64,000 nucleotides of DNA from NCBI GenBank assembly GCA_026745465.1, contig JACYXH010000772.1, positions 4,919,385 to 4,983,384 on the forward strand, read 5' to 3'. The notes beneath the pieces are model-generated. The model made no database searches and was not told where the DNA came from. It worked only from the letters and a program-made list of their open reading frames with translations. The first letter of the stretch is position 1, and each line of letters opens with the position of its first letter. The translations under genes were made by a program, and so were the position numbers. The stretch is from Lota lota. Taxonomy: Eukaryota; Chordata; Actinopteri; Gadiformes; Lotidae. This document shows, piece after piece, positions 49,274-53,866 of the stretch.

Positions 49274-51420
49274 TGTGAGTGTGAGTGTGAGTGTGGTACT
49301 GCTTCAGGTCTCACATGGAACAACACGTGCTTGGTCACCTCTCAGGGCTACCTGCTGTGTCATGAATCACCGGCCAGAACTAGAGGAGGCACTGAGTCAT
49401 TCACCTCAGAGAGGGGAAGGAGAAAGCTTATAGGGCTGTAGGGCAGAAGGTGTGGGTTGTATTGTTGGAGGAGGATTCTCAACATGGTTCCAATGTGCCC
49501 CGGCCACAGCTGGTTCTCCACTGTATCTTTGTAGGACATGCAAATGTCTGGAATGGAATATATAGATGAGTTGAGAGACCTTGGTAGCGATCATGTATTT
49601 TGTCATGACCGCATGTAGTAAGCATGTTTCTCTAAGTGCTCTGGTTTTCACCTCTCTATGGAAGCCAAGGCCAGCTGAAGACTCTGAATCCACAATGTGC
49701 TGTAATTGTCCCATTGAGTTCATCTCTTTGCCTCTCTTTGAAATGGGTATACTTCCTGTAGTGTCATTCATTCTACAAATTGAAGCAAAATATATTAGAG
49801 CTTTGCAGTTGTGTTGCATCTATCCCTGCTTCTGTTATGGTTGGAGGTTATGTCACAGATCGTTCTTCATCCTTGTTTCTGGATCAGGTGGGTGGATTAA
49901 TGCCCAACTGACACAGCCTGGCGAGCAGAGAGATAGACTACAAGAAACACAGACTGGTCCATCACTTCCTCTTCTAGAACAGAATATAACCGTTTAACAG
50001 TACAATGTTTTAATGCACAATATATACGAGAAAGACATCTGCTGCAAAATAGAGATGTGGTCAGGTGAACACAAAAGTCGTGACCTTGCTGGGTGTCGCA
50101 ACTTGGCAGATTCAACAACAGCACAATAAAGTACATTATATAATGTGGAAGTGCTTTCACATCGTGGCAGTTTTTTTTCTTAACCGGGAGAAACAGGGAG
50201 AACGTGTCCTATGCAAGTATTTTAACTGTATTGTAAATGTAAATATTGTTTGTCTGTTCCCCATGTTATCTGTTTGTGCTTTAGGTGGATATGTACCTGC
50301 CCCACTGACTCCCCAACAAGGTACCAGAAACGAGTATCTTACTGTTCTTCTAACATTTTGTCCTTTGGACTAGAATGCTATTTGGATGCTGCAGTGGTGC
50401 TCCTGGGTGGGCTTGTCATGGCATGTCTCTCAGTACATCCAGTGTGCTCTGTAGCTAATAATCTGTATTGTCCTGAACATCACCAGAGATTACACACTGG
50501 GGATTATTTCAAGATAACTGCTACTGGTTTCTGAGACGCTAACTGGCTCCATATCACATCTTATATGGTGATCTTTGAGGTTGCCCTGTAAATGCATCAT
50601 CATAATCCATTCATCAGACTAGTGTGAGGTCTCTTCATCACACTAATGGGACTCACTAGACCAATTATGCGTTCTGTAATTGATACCGATTAAAAAAAGG
50701 GTGCATGTTTAACACACCTGTGCTCATCGGCTGCTTCTACAACCCAGTTGCTACTTGTTAAGGACCATTTTCTTCTATAGCTGACCTTCATCAATCCATA
50801 ATAGGAGACTCTTGCTTATTAACATCATTGATTTCAAGCCTGTCTACAAGCCTGTTGCTAGAAGACGGTCCTGAATATCAATTGGCTGCCTCTTTTAGGA
50901 ATGTAATTGCCCTTGTCTTGCCGCGCAGGGCCGCAATGCTTTGGTCAGACACAGACCTAGCGAGGCAGCATAGTAAAATTAGAACCGGATAGAAACCACT
51001 GTGCTTTCTATCTTAAAATGTCCCCCACCTTCATCTCCTTGTTGTGCAGCCAAAGCAGCAAAGTATGGAGCCTTGCAGGGCTTCCTTGGGGGTGCAGGAG
51101 GAGGAACCTACCAGGGTGTGTAGCATCTCCTTAATGTTACTGTCAATATCTGTTACCCTCAAGCTTAGTGACAAACTGTTTTAAAGAATACCATTCATCG
51201 TAGGTTAATAGTTAATCGTAATAGAATGAACAGCATGTTACTGATAAGAGAAGCCTATTGATGGACTAAAATGGATTTTACTGGTTAAACATTAACCCTC
51301 TTTTTATGTATTGTGCATTGAACGTGTGCAATATGCTGTTTAATAAAAAGCTGGATGGATGCTATTTTTGTGAACTGTATCACAGGTTGCCAGGGGAAGT
51401 TTTGTGGCAGGAGGAAGTAA
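7434..51420 (+). CDS. eln: Tropoelastin gene (46 exons resolved), whole span
   Basis: Tropoelastin is the secreted soluble precursor of elastic fibres. It coacervates outside the cell and lysyl oxidase cross-links its lysines into desmosines. Seen here: a signal peptide exon; alternating hydrophobic ([16 protein letters not shown]) and lysine exons ([15 protein letters not shown]); all exons phase 1-1, nearly always splitting a glycine codon; and a C-terminal [11 protein letters not shown] with the paired cysteines and basic tail of the family. Exons 13-19 read in order [48 protein letters not shown] and AAKYG, matching consecutive human exons. Exon lengths total 3762 bp, about 1253 residues, against roughly 700-790 in human. 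Teleosts carry two co-orthologues (elna, elnb); I cannot tell which this is. Introns hold several minisatellites. Confidence 0.97.
8581..8649. repeat. (GT)n microsatellite
   Basis: A GT dinucleotide run with a single GC interruption near its start, in eln intron 1. Confidence 0.97.
8797..8851. repeat. (AG)n microsatellite
   Basis: A perfect AG run of about 27 units in eln intron 1. Confidence 0.97.
15188..15283. repeat. 48-bp tandem duplication
   Basis: Two head-to-tail copies start at 15188 and 15236. Each begins CGGAG(C/T)TGATAA and contains GTTGACATACACTAATA, with a few substitutions between copies. Located in eln intron 1; no coding role seen. Confidence 0.8.
15646..15671. repeat. G26 homopolymer
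   Basis: A run of 26 G residues in eln intron 1, 430 bp before exon 2. It could form G-quadruplex structure on the coding strand or RNA; it is also a likely place for assembly length error. Confidence 0.93.
16104..16187 (+). CDS. eln: eln exon 2: hydrophobic, [10 protein letters not shown]
   Basis: It follows ttccag and encodes [14 protein letters not shown] then [15 protein letters not shown], ending phase 1 at gtaacc. This is the first mature-protein exon. Gly/Ala/Pro repeats of this kind give flexible elastic segments. Confidence 0.93.
16375..16452. repeat. (GT)n microsatellite
   Basis: An imperfect GT run with one GTCT interruption, ending in TCTATCTATC, in eln intron 2. Confidence 0.95.
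17244..17288 (+). CDS. eln: eln exon 3: cross-linking, YKPAKAAG
   Basis: It encodes [16 protein letters not shown] after an acaag acceptor and before gtgagt. The two lysines in a KPAK pattern make a short cross-linking domain, intermediate between KP and KA types. This position matches the early lysine exon of vertebrate elastins. Confidence 0.9.
18068..18163 (+). CDS. eln: eln exon 4: hydrophobic, GGLGTGGLG
   Basis: It encodes [19 protein letters not shown] then [14 protein letters not shown], phase 1 at both ends, acceptor cacag and donor gtaggc. Hydrophobic repeat exon between two lysine exons. Confidence 0.92.
18351..18377 (+). CDS. eln: eln exon 5: KP cross-linking, KAPKPG
   Basis: A 27-bp exon encoding [10 protein letters not shown] between caacag and gttaga. 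It is the classic KP-type cross-link motif and pairs with KGPKPG in exon 7 and KAPKPG next to exon 41. Confidence 0.88.
21173..21209. repeat. (AC)n microsatellite
   Basis: A perfect AC run in eln intron 5. Confidence 0.97.
21577..21635. repeat. (CA)n microsatellite
   Basis: A CA run of about 29 units, followed by GTCACACACACA, in eln intron 5. Confidence 0.97.
24699..24763. repeat. (CA)n microsatellite
   Basis: A CA run with one AA interruption near the 3' end, in eln intron 5. Confidence 0.97.
28741..28878 (+). CDS. eln: eln exon 6: GLGAGG hexad repeats
   Basis: After atcttcttag it encodes GYGNLGAGG followed by repeated GLGAGG units (one with Gln for Leu), ending GLGAGGAGG at gtatgt. Near-identical 18-bp DNA units show expansion by local duplication. 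Leu-Gly-Ala-Gly repeats here take the place of the mammalian VPGVG-type repeats. Confidence 0.93.
28960..29046 (+). CDS. eln: eln exon 7: Gly/Tyr plus KGPKPG cross-link
   Basis: It encodes [19 protein letters not shown] then [11 protein letters not shown], acceptor ctccag, donor gtatta. A hydrophobic segment and a KP-type cross-link share one exon, as in the 5' half of other elastins. Confidence 0.93.
29519..29560 (+). CDS. eln: eln exon 8: short hydrophobic
   Basis: It encodes [15 protein letters not shown] between ccctcag and gtttaa, 42 bp, phase 1-1. Confidence 0.85.
29659..29718 (+). CDS. eln: eln exon 9: hydrophobic, [10 protein letters not shown]
   Basis: It encodes [21 protein letters not shown] between tctctag and gtgaag, 60 bp. 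The VLPGAG wording recurs in vertebrate elastins. Confidence 0.88.
   Translation, partial: ATGESCQEPGWQELVCSQT
29868..30140. repeat. 21-bp minisatellite, 13 copies
   Basis: Thirteen tandem copies of a 21-bp unit, consensus CCACTCTGTACTCTCCTATAG, with the outer copies more diverged. It lies in eln intron 9. Because the period is a multiple of three it stays open in several frames on both strands (SPIATLY type); these are not genes. Confidence 0.93.
30205..30262 (+). mobile_element. Possible SINE/L2-type 3' tail relic
   Basis: The stretch GTGAGTCACTTTGAATAAAA and following GCTCTAAATG resembles the 3' tail found on many fish tRNA-SINEs and their L2-like partner LINEs (roughly a TGTAAGTCGCTTTGGATAAA type end). 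No body with A and B boxes is recognisable upstream, where the minisatellite lies. Tentative. Confidence 0.35.
30550..30585 (+). CDS. eln: eln exon 10: KP cross-linking, GPKPPKGG
   Basis: A 36-bp exon encoding [13 protein letters not shown], acceptor ttcacag, donor gtatgc. Two lysines in a Pro-rich setting, KP type. Confidence 0.85.
30586..31849 (+). other. eln: eln intron 10
   Basis: 1.26 kb, no exon or repeat recognised. Confidence 0.7.
31850..32134 (+). CDS. eln: eln exon 11: eleven YGPGGAG heptads
   Basis: A 285-bp exon. It begins [10 protein letters not shown], then eleven consecutive YGPGGAG heptads encoded by 21-bp units at 31879-32109 with only synonymous third-base changes, then TGASVPAGG before gtatgg. 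Human elastin has a single YGPGGV at a comparable place, so this is a local expansion. A GPGG turn plus Tyr every seventh residue is predicted to be flexible and prone to self-association. Frames on the other strand across it are shadows. Confidence 0.95.
32433..32519 (+). CDS. eln: eln exon 12: poly-Ala KA cross-link
   Basis: After tttttgtag it encodes [14 protein letters not shown], then eight alanines, then KKAAKLPG, donor gtttgg. This is the first KA-type cross-linking domain; the alanine helix places lysines for desmosine formation. The KK doublet before AAK differs from the usual KAAK. Confidence 0.93.
32631..32678 (+). CDS. eln: eln exon 13: [10 protein letters not shown]
   Basis: It encodes [17 protein letters not shown] between gtgtcag and gtatga. 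It aligns with human VGLPGVYPGGVLPG, an anchor for orthology. Confidence 0.93.
32795..32857 (+). CDS. eln: eln exon 14: [17 protein letters not shown]
   Basis: It encodes [21 protein letters not shown] and matches human VGVLPGVPTGAGVKPKA. Donor gtacgg. The split codon here is C|TT (Leu), one of the few junctions not coding glycine. It has one lysine where human has two. Confidence 0.93.
33002..33034 (+). CDS. eln: eln exon 15: short hydrophobic
   Basis: A 33-bp exon, (L)[11 protein letters not shown], acceptor ccccatag, donor gtaact. Completes the C|TT codon from exon 14. Confidence 0.87.
33126..33200 (+). CDS. eln: eln exon 16: [12 protein letters not shown] cross-link
   Basis: It encodes [16 protein letters not shown] then [10 protein letters not shown], acceptor acactag, donor gtatga. 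It corresponds to human QPGVPLGYPIKAPKLPG, the best conserved KP-type domain, and supports the orthology call strongly. Confidence 0.95.
33291..33350 (+). CDS. eln: Candidate extra eln exon (Tyr-rich)
   Basis: Between ccctgtag and gtgggt there is a 60-bp open phase-1-to-phase-1 block reading [11 protein letters not shown] then [10 protein letters not shown]. Entry and exit phase fit the gene and its start splits a codon as elastin exons do. Against it: the acceptor pyrimidine tract is modest, glycine content is low, and no counterpart is known in human elastin. Not counted in the 46 exons. Confidence 0.35.
34268..34312 (+). CDS. eln: eln exon 17: [12 protein letters not shown] cross-link
   Basis: It encodes [16 protein letters not shown], acceptor cgtcag, donor gtatat. 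The GKVPYG end matches human TGKLPYG. It has an added ARKAA lysine, so a mixed KA/KP cross-link. Confidence 0.92.
34545..34660 (+). other. Possible dispersed repeat fragment in intron 17
   Basis: The CAGAATCGGAATCAGAATCA string followed by a TTTTATT-rich stretch resembles a very common teleost interspersed repeat end. The family cannot be named from this fragment. Low confidence. Confidence 0.3.
34774..34863 (+). CDS. eln: eln exon 18: [17 protein letters not shown]
   Basis: It encodes [19 protein letters not shown] then [12 protein letters not shown], acceptor gtgtcag, donor gtgggt. It matches human [20 protein letters not shown], but the human lysine is replaced by Ser-Asn here. Confidence 0.93.
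34969..35019 (+). CDS. eln: eln exon 19: [13 protein letters not shown] cross-link
   Basis: It encodes [18 protein letters not shown], acceptor cctgcag, donor gtaaca. It corresponds to human GVGPQ-polyAla-KAAAKFG. The alanine run is shortened and the KAAKYG cross-link core kept. Confidence 0.95.
35091..35155 (+). other. Possible dispersed repeat tail
   Basis: The sequence CTCAATGGGACTTTTACCTG followed by GTTAAATAAAGGTTTAATAC resembles a tail widely scattered in fish genomes (CCTGGTTAAATAAAGG type). Family not identified. Lies in eln intron 19 just before the 41-bp minisatellite. Confidence 0.35.
35305..36100. repeat. 41-bp AT-rich minisatellite, about 19 copies
   Basis: Tandem units of 41 bp (some 39 bp), with core CATACATAGTGTATAGTTAA then TGTTAGACTGTATATGTATA. 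Two variants, GAATAGCATAC and GTATACCATAC, alternate in the 5' part and the latter dominates the 3' part. It ends about 55 bp before exon 20. The open frame on the minus strand is a repeat artefact. Confidence 0.95.
36155..36442 (+). CDS. eln: eln exon 20: YPGQ-repeat exon
   Basis: A 288-bp exon, acceptor cactgcag, donor gtatac. It opens elastin-like ([22 protein letters not shown]), then about 60 residues of Tyr/Gln/Pro repeats: [49 protein letters not shown]. No lysine. Glutamine at this density is foreign to mammalian elastin and recalls the galectin-3 N-terminal AYPGQAPPG repeats. The 15-bp DNA units are near identical, showing recent expansion. It is in frame with flanking KA cross-link exons. 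Confidence 0.93.
36579..36611 (+). CDS. eln: eln exon 21: short KA cross-link, SAKAAKYG
   Basis: A 33-bp exon [12 protein letters not shown], acceptor caacag, donor gtaaga. A minimal cross-link domain with both lysines. Confidence 0.92.
36785..36919 (+). CDS. eln: eln exon 22: hydrophobic plus single-lysine STAAKYG
   Basis: It encodes [20 protein letters not shown], then [18 protein letters not shown], then YSTAAKYG; acceptor tgacag, donor gtatgg. Only one lysine remains in the cross-link end. The [20 protein letters not shown] layout is the parent form of the dead exons at 37895, 38547 and 39178. Confidence 0.93.
37013..37132 (+). CDS. eln: eln exon 23: GLGG repeats plus AAAKAAKYG
   Basis: It encodes [20 protein letters not shown], then [21 protein letters not shown]; acceptor cacacag, donor gtaaga. 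A full KA cross-link end. Confidence 0.93.
37190..37572. repeat. Degenerate TATGGTGTAGTAATC minisatellite
   Basis: Loose tandem repeats built on TCTATGGTGTAGTAA and variants, continuous through eln intron 23. The same motif refills the introns at 37958-38080, 38590-38905 and 39241-39350. The open + frame of about 134 codons (VVIYGVVI type) is a repeat translation without glycine or lysine pattern and is not a gene. Confidence 0.88.
37618..37824 (+). CDS. eln: eln exon 24: cassette copy 1
   Basis: A 207-bp exon, the longest of the cassette. It encodes [11 protein letters not shown] and repeated LGAGG units (one GPGAGG), then [15 protein letters not shown] and [12 protein letters not shown]. 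The acceptor is ccatag. The donor gtggtt is weak; reading through it gives TAT GGT GGT TAA, a stop. Confidence 0.92.
37895..37957 (+). pseudogene. Dead eln exon, copy 1 (in-frame TGA)
   Basis: After catcatag the phase-1 block reads VPGVVP, a TGA at 37912-37914, then [15 protein letters not shown] and gtatag. It is the exon 22 type ([18 protein letters not shown]) with one codon turned to stop and one lysine turned to Thr. Inclusion would truncate the protein, so it is presumably skipped. Confidence 0.75.
38312..38476 (+). CDS. eln: eln exon 25: cassette copy 2
   Basis: A 165-bp exon encoding [17 protein letters not shown] and GVGAGG units, [15 protein letters not shown] and [12 protein letters not shown]. 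Acceptor ccatag, weak donor gtggtt followed by TAA in frame. Most similar to copy 4. Confidence 0.92.
38547..38610 (+). pseudogene. Dead eln exon, copy 2 (more decayed)
   Basis: Same block as 37895-37957 with the same TGA, plus indels (GGAGAGTATTC for GGAGGATATTC) and GGCTTAAACTGC for GGCTAAAGCTGC. Frame and cross-link motif are lost and the donor is gone. End approximate. Confidence 0.7.
38970..39107 (+). CDS. eln: eln exon 26: cassette copy 3
   Basis: A 138-bp exon, the shortest copy: [17 protein letters not shown] and GVGAGG units, then [17 protein letters not shown], without the GLGGRG segment. Acceptor ccatag, weak donor gtggtt then TAA in frame. Confidence 0.92.
39178..39240 (+). pseudogene. 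Dead eln exon, copy 3 (in-frame TGA)
   Basis: Identical in layout to 37895-37957: acceptor catcatag, TGA at 39195-39197, end [11 protein letters not shown], donor gtatag. It shares the stop with copies 1 and 2, so the mutation predates cassette duplication. Confidence 0.75.
39595..39747 (+). CDS. eln: eln exon 27: cassette copy 4
   Basis: A 153-bp exon encoding [11 protein letters not shown], three GLGAGG units, [16 protein letters not shown] and [12 protein letters not shown]. Acceptor ccatag, weak donor gtggtt then TAA in frame. No dead sister exon follows; the array ends here. Confidence 0.92.
39870..39950 (+). CDS. eln: eln exon 28: hydrophobic, Gly/Tyr/Pro
   Basis: It encodes [17 protein letters not shown] then [11 protein letters not shown], acceptor tggcag, donor gtaagc. 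No lysine. Confidence 0.92.
40310..40390 (+). CDS. eln: eln exon 29: [13 protein letters not shown] cross-link
   Basis: It encodes [17 protein letters not shown] then [11 protein letters not shown], acceptor ctcctag, donor gtacaa. Confidence 0.94.
40915..40953 (+). pseudogene. Possible relic eln hydrophobic exon
   Basis: After acccag a phase-1 block reads [14 protein letters not shown] before gtttca, elastin-like in composition. There is no pyrimidine tract before the AG and the donor is poor, so it is probably a relic or chance. Confidence 0.3.
41124..41161. repeat. Poly-C tract with one T
   Basis: Thirty-eight bases, all C but one T, in eln intron 29. It may form i-motif/G-quadruplex structure and is prone to length error. 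Confidence 0.95.
41330..41359 (+). CDS. eln: eln exon 30: small, [10 protein letters not shown]
   Basis: A 30-bp exon [11 protein letters not shown], acceptor attacag, strong donor gtgagc. First exon of the acidic, non-repetitive section. Confidence 0.8.
41751..41843 (+). CDS. eln: eln exon 31: acidic, contains RGD
   Basis: It encodes [20 protein letters not shown] then [12 protein letters not shown], acceptor ttgcag, donor gtagag. The RGD tripeptide codons are at 41801-41809. Five to six acidic residues in 31 is very unusual for elastin. The C-terminal SKAAKYG is a normal KA cross-link end, which shows the exon belongs to this gene. RGD is the classic integrin-binding tripeptide; function here is inferred only. 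Confidence 0.9.
42139..42267 (+). CDS. eln: eln exon 32: Val/Pro/Thr-rich linker
   Basis: It encodes [18 protein letters not shown], then [14 protein letters not shown], then [12 protein letters not shown]; acceptor gctccag, donor gtacat. Non-repetitive, with a KPG end, unlike the Gly-Leu repeats upstream. Confidence 0.88.
42361..42396 (+). CDS. eln: eln exon 33: [13 protein letters not shown]
   Basis: A 36-bp exon encoding [13 protein letters not shown], acceptor gtttacag, donor gtatgg. Two glutamates and one lysine. Confidence 0.82.
42401..42547. repeat. Two-copy tandem repeat (about 73 bp)
   Basis: Two diverged copies share TTGTATTGTACTGGTTAGAC then ACACT(T/A)CAC, starting GGTTGAG(C/G)TGAAT, right after exon 33. 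Confidence 0.75.
42962..43000 (+). CDS. eln: eln exon 34: acidic linker, NAGNAG acceptor
   Basis: It encodes [13 protein letters not shown] plus the first base of an A|TT codon; donor gtaaga. The acceptor is tandem, ttTAGCAG, so use of the second AG would drop one alanine. Pro/Thr/Glu-rich, not elastomeric. Confidence 0.82.
43001..44064 (+). other. eln: eln intron 34
   Basis: 1.06 kb of AT-rich DNA. The only coding possibility is a 3-nt microexon at 43965-43967 (ctag|GTG|gtgagt), discussed as a finding. Confidence 0.65.
44065..44091 (+). CDS. eln: eln exon 35: GGGVVQPSG
   Basis: A 27-bp exon, (I)GGGVVQPSG, acceptor ttggcag, donor gtaagc. Completes the A|TT codon of exon 34. Confidence 0.82.
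44568..44615 (+). CDS. eln: eln exon 36: [12 protein letters not shown] cross-link
   Basis: It encodes [17 protein letters not shown], acceptor gtttag, donor gtaaga. KPAKYY resembles the exon 3 YKPAK cross-link. Confidence 0.88.
44616..46180 (+). other. eln: eln intron 36
   Basis: 1.57 kb, no exon or notable repeat seen. The open frame at 45758-46018 has no recognisable features. Confidence 0.65.
46181..46231 (+). CDS. eln: eln exon 37: contains Trp, YPWLSYG
   Basis: It encodes [17 protein letters not shown] and ends A|gtaagt, giving an A|AT Asn codon with exon 38. Acceptor ctctag. Tryptophan is absent from mammalian tropoelastin, so this residue is notable. Confidence 0.85.
46392..46469 (+). 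CDS. eln: eln exon 38: [15 protein letters not shown] cross-link
   Basis: It encodes (N)[18 protein letters not shown] then SKPLKPPG, acceptor gctgcag, donor gtgtgt. KP-type cross-link late in the protein. Confidence 0.92.
46778..46831 (+). CDS. eln: eln exon 39: hydrophobic
   Basis: It encodes [19 protein letters not shown], acceptor ctgcag, donor gtacga. Confidence 0.88.
47103..47138 (+). CDS. eln: eln exon 40: Tyr/Gln-rich, [10 protein letters not shown]
   Basis: A 36-bp exon [13 protein letters not shown], acceptor atccag, donor gtatgt. Echoes the Tyr/Gln style of exon 20. Confidence 0.86.
47603..47653 (+). CDS. eln: eln exon 41: [17 protein letters not shown]
   Basis: It encodes [18 protein letters not shown], acceptor ttgcag, donor gtaaag. 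A second in-frame donor (gtgctc) 18 bp on, at 47671, would add KAPKPG, identical to the exon 5 cross-link. The first donor is stronger, but the preserved KAPKPG suggests both may be used. Confidence 0.85.
48490..48528 (+). CDS. eln: eln exon 42: [14 protein letters not shown]
   Basis: A 39-bp exon, acceptor caatag, donor gtagat. Begins like exon 6 (GYGNLG). Confidence 0.86.
48738..48880. repeat. CT-rich simple repeat
   Basis: An imperfect TCTCTC tract with GCTGTCTC interruptions, in eln intron 42. The minus-strand RERE-type frame is an artefact. Confidence 0.92.
49155..49199 (+). CDS. eln: eln exon 43: [16 protein letters not shown]
   Basis: A 45-bp exon, acceptor tttacag, donor gtaacg, which runs straight into a (GT)n repeat six bases on. 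Confidence 0.88.
49205..49296. repeat. (GT)n plus (GTGA)n microsatellite at a splice donor
   Basis: A GT run of about 33 units followed by GTGAGTGTGAGT repeats, starting five bases after the exon 43 boundary. It contains several gtgagt donor-like sequences. Confidence 0.96.
49297..50284 (+). other. eln: eln intron 43, remainder
   Basis: About 1 kb with no exon recognised. Confidence 0.65.
50285..50320 (+). CDS. eln: eln exon 44: [12 protein letters not shown]
   Basis: A 36-bp exon [13 protein letters not shown], acceptor gctttag, donor gtacca. Confidence 0.84.
50321..51049 (+). other. eln: eln intron 44
   Basis: 0.73 kb, nothing recognised. Confidence 0.65.
51050..51115 (+). CDS. eln: eln exon 45: AKAAKYG, penultimate
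   Basis: It encodes [18 protein letters not shown] then GTYQG, acceptor gtgcag, donor gtgtgt. It matches human KAAKYGAAGLGGVLGGAG, the last KA cross-link of elastin. Without splicing the frame stops at GGT GTG TAG. Confidence 0.94.
51386..51420 (+). CDS. eln: eln exon 46: C-terminal [11 protein letters not shown], stop
   Basis: After tcacag the exon encodes [11 protein letters not shown] and TAA. Human ends GACLGKACGRKRK. The two cysteines form the only disulfide of tropoelastin and the basic tail binds fibrillin-microfibril partners and cell-surface receptors in mammals. Spacing between the cysteines is one residue shorter in the middle or equal depending on alignment (C-x4-C here, C-x4-C in human). 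This fixes the 3' end of the gene. Confidence 0.96.
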
Positions 51421-53135
51421 CGGATCTCTGGGGCTACGCTGTGACCTCAAGAAACCATGGTGCTACTGCATGATGTAGAATGTACATTTTGTATGCAAAC
51501 ACATCCCCCAATTAGAGAGTATGTAGGGATTGTTGATATTTACTTTGTCCTACAAACCCACCGACTCAGAATTTTGTAAAACATATCTTTGATGTAGCTA
51601 GTTGAACTGATGAATGATTTGATAACATGTCAGGTTATCATATGACGACATAACATCTTTTTTTGTTTTCTTTTTTAAACCGCTGATAGGGTCAGATGAA
51701 GAAACAGTTTTTGTACAGACAACCCACCCTCACAATTAGTGGGTTAACAAGCATTTGTGAAAGGGACAACATACCCGTTTCTCAAAATAGAAACTGGTAT
51801 GTTAGTTCTCAAATAAAATTACAAAGTTAAATAAAATAAATAGAAAGTAGAATATATAAATAATTATATTTTGTCAATTTGAGAGAAACAGTGTATTTTG
51901 CAGAAGTCAGTGTTTATGCCCCTCCAACCTAGCCTGGTGAAATATCACTTGTGTATATGTCAAAGGGATTGACATATGTGCTTACGTGCTTACACAACCT
52001 TACAATACCATCTTGTAATTGGCTGTCCACACTGTAGGCTTTTGGTCCTCCATCCTTGGATGTGATATGGTTCTTAAACCACCACACTGCATATCTTATG
52101 GAGGCAGAGGTGACCTCATCATTAAAGGTGATTGAGGGGTAGAAGGCATGTCCCTAGTGCTGATGCATACTGAACTGCTTCTTCATGGTGCATCTTCTCT
52201 GCTCATGTTAAGCTTGTGACAGTAAAGAGCAGCCAGTTTGCCAGGTTATGACCTGCTCTCCTCAACAATGGTCATTCTATGCAGTTAAGCAGCCCTGCTG
52301 TCACCTTATTTCTATCATGTTCAAAAGTGTAAATGAATGAAGGACAGTTTTCTGCTCTGGATGATTGGATGCCAGAAGGCGTTTGATGTCCTTAGGCACC
52401 ATTTTTATGCTTTTAAGTTCCAAGTAACATTGACAAAAAACTGTTAGGATACTGCTCTGGAATGTACATGATGTATGTATGGATTGCAGAATAATGACTT
52501 ATTAATGGAGTGTGATATATGGTGCTTTATTCACCCTCAAGTGTAGTCTCACTTATTAAGGCTTTCTGTATTTACATTTAGGCAACGTGTCATTCAAGAT
52601 TCAGTTTGCGCCCAACCTTATTTTGCTCATCATTTTGTCATTAGCAGGTATGTCTGAACAAGAAGTGAGAAAATATGTTTTAAACTTTGCTTTAGCATTT
52701 ATTCCCTGTTGAGAATTATACTGACTAAGAGCTTTGTTTAGAGAGGGAGTCTACCTATGTGTTTTTGCCCTGTCTATGTGGGACTTTATCGACTTGAGTC
52801 ACATTAAAGGAAGTCTCACGCATGATCAATGATATCAACTAACAATCGGCTCCCTCTTTATATATGTGTGTACTGTATTTTATACCAGTTTGACTTAAGC
52901 GCACTTAGTTGTATTTCGTGCTTCTGTAAGAACTATATTTGAGCCTTGCTAGGTCCGACCTTGTCTTCTGTGCCGTGAGATACTATGTTCATCTTAATTT
53001 AAAAAAAAATTAAAAGGAGAACCATGGGGATTTTGCACTTTTTGTATTTCTACGACACACTATGACATGCGCCAGACATCCTGGCATTTTATTTGCTTCA
53101 TTAGATAACTAAATAAAATGTGTTAAAAAAATAAT
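51421..53135 (+). other. eln: eln 3' UTR (probable extent)
   Basis: Non-coding AT-rich sequence follows the TAA. Polyadenylation signals AATAAA occur at 51812-51817 and 53112-53117; the second precedes an A-rich stretch and is the likelier distal end. Two alternative 3' ends are possible. Confidence 0.6.
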
Positions 53136-53866
53136 ACGTCACTGTTTTGTGTAATATATTGAGGGGGGGGGTCGGGATGTGATGAGGGGCCCCTCGAGAT
53201 AAACCAATAACTTAAAATATATATTCTATATTTTTTTATATTAATGTCTTGCTGTGTCCGAATATTGTAGGCCTACATAACGTGCGTATTAACGCCCCGA
53301 TTGTGGGTTATACAGTCCGTCATTGTATATTTAAAGATAGATCAATTTAACTACATAAATGCGTTATCATATATCAAAGGGTGGCTGAAACCCCGGTTAA
53401 GTATGTCATGCACTCATTGAATCATTCACGCATTCACGGACTTTCCTTAAATGTGTTTATGCCAAATAAACTGGTTGGCCAACCCGTGGGTCCCCTGGCC
53501 AGTAGCAGCGCTCTAATGTTCCTTCCATGTTCCTGGTATCGGAGCTGGTTGGCCAACCCGTGGGTCCCCTGGCCAGTAGCAGCGCTCTATTGTTCCTTCC
53601 ATGTTCCTGGTATCGGAGCTGGTTGGCCAACCCGTGGGTCCCCTGGCCAGTAGCAGCGCCCTATTGGCCCATCCTTTTCGAATGAAGCGCCGCATACATA
53701 AGTTCCCTGGCAGAGGGAGATTGTGCTGCTGGAGAGTCTATAGGAGTCTTATGTTGCCTTGTGGTGTCACAACCAGTCCTCACGACCGCAGGGCAGTGCT
53801 CGGTGACCAGTCATCTGTACATCCGAGGCGTCTGGCTCTTACATAGAGCTCCTGGTCGGAAAGTGA
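53136..53866 (+). promoter_or_regulatory. limk1: limk1 promoter and 5' UTR region
   Basis: About 730 bp between the likely eln poly(A) site and the limk1 ATG, so the promoter of limk1 must lie here or inside the eln 3' UTR. It contains a 74-bp tandem repeat (53471-53670) rich in TTGGCCAACCC. No TATA box is evident; the start site is not determinable by eye. Confidence 0.55.
53471..53670. repeat. 74-bp tandem repeat, 2.7 copies
   Basis: Copies begin CTGGTTGGCCAACCCGTGGG at 53471, 53545 and 53619; the third breaks off after AGTAGCAGCGCCCTATTGG. Near-identical copies, so a recent duplication, 200-400 bp before the limk1 start codon. Confidence 0.95.
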
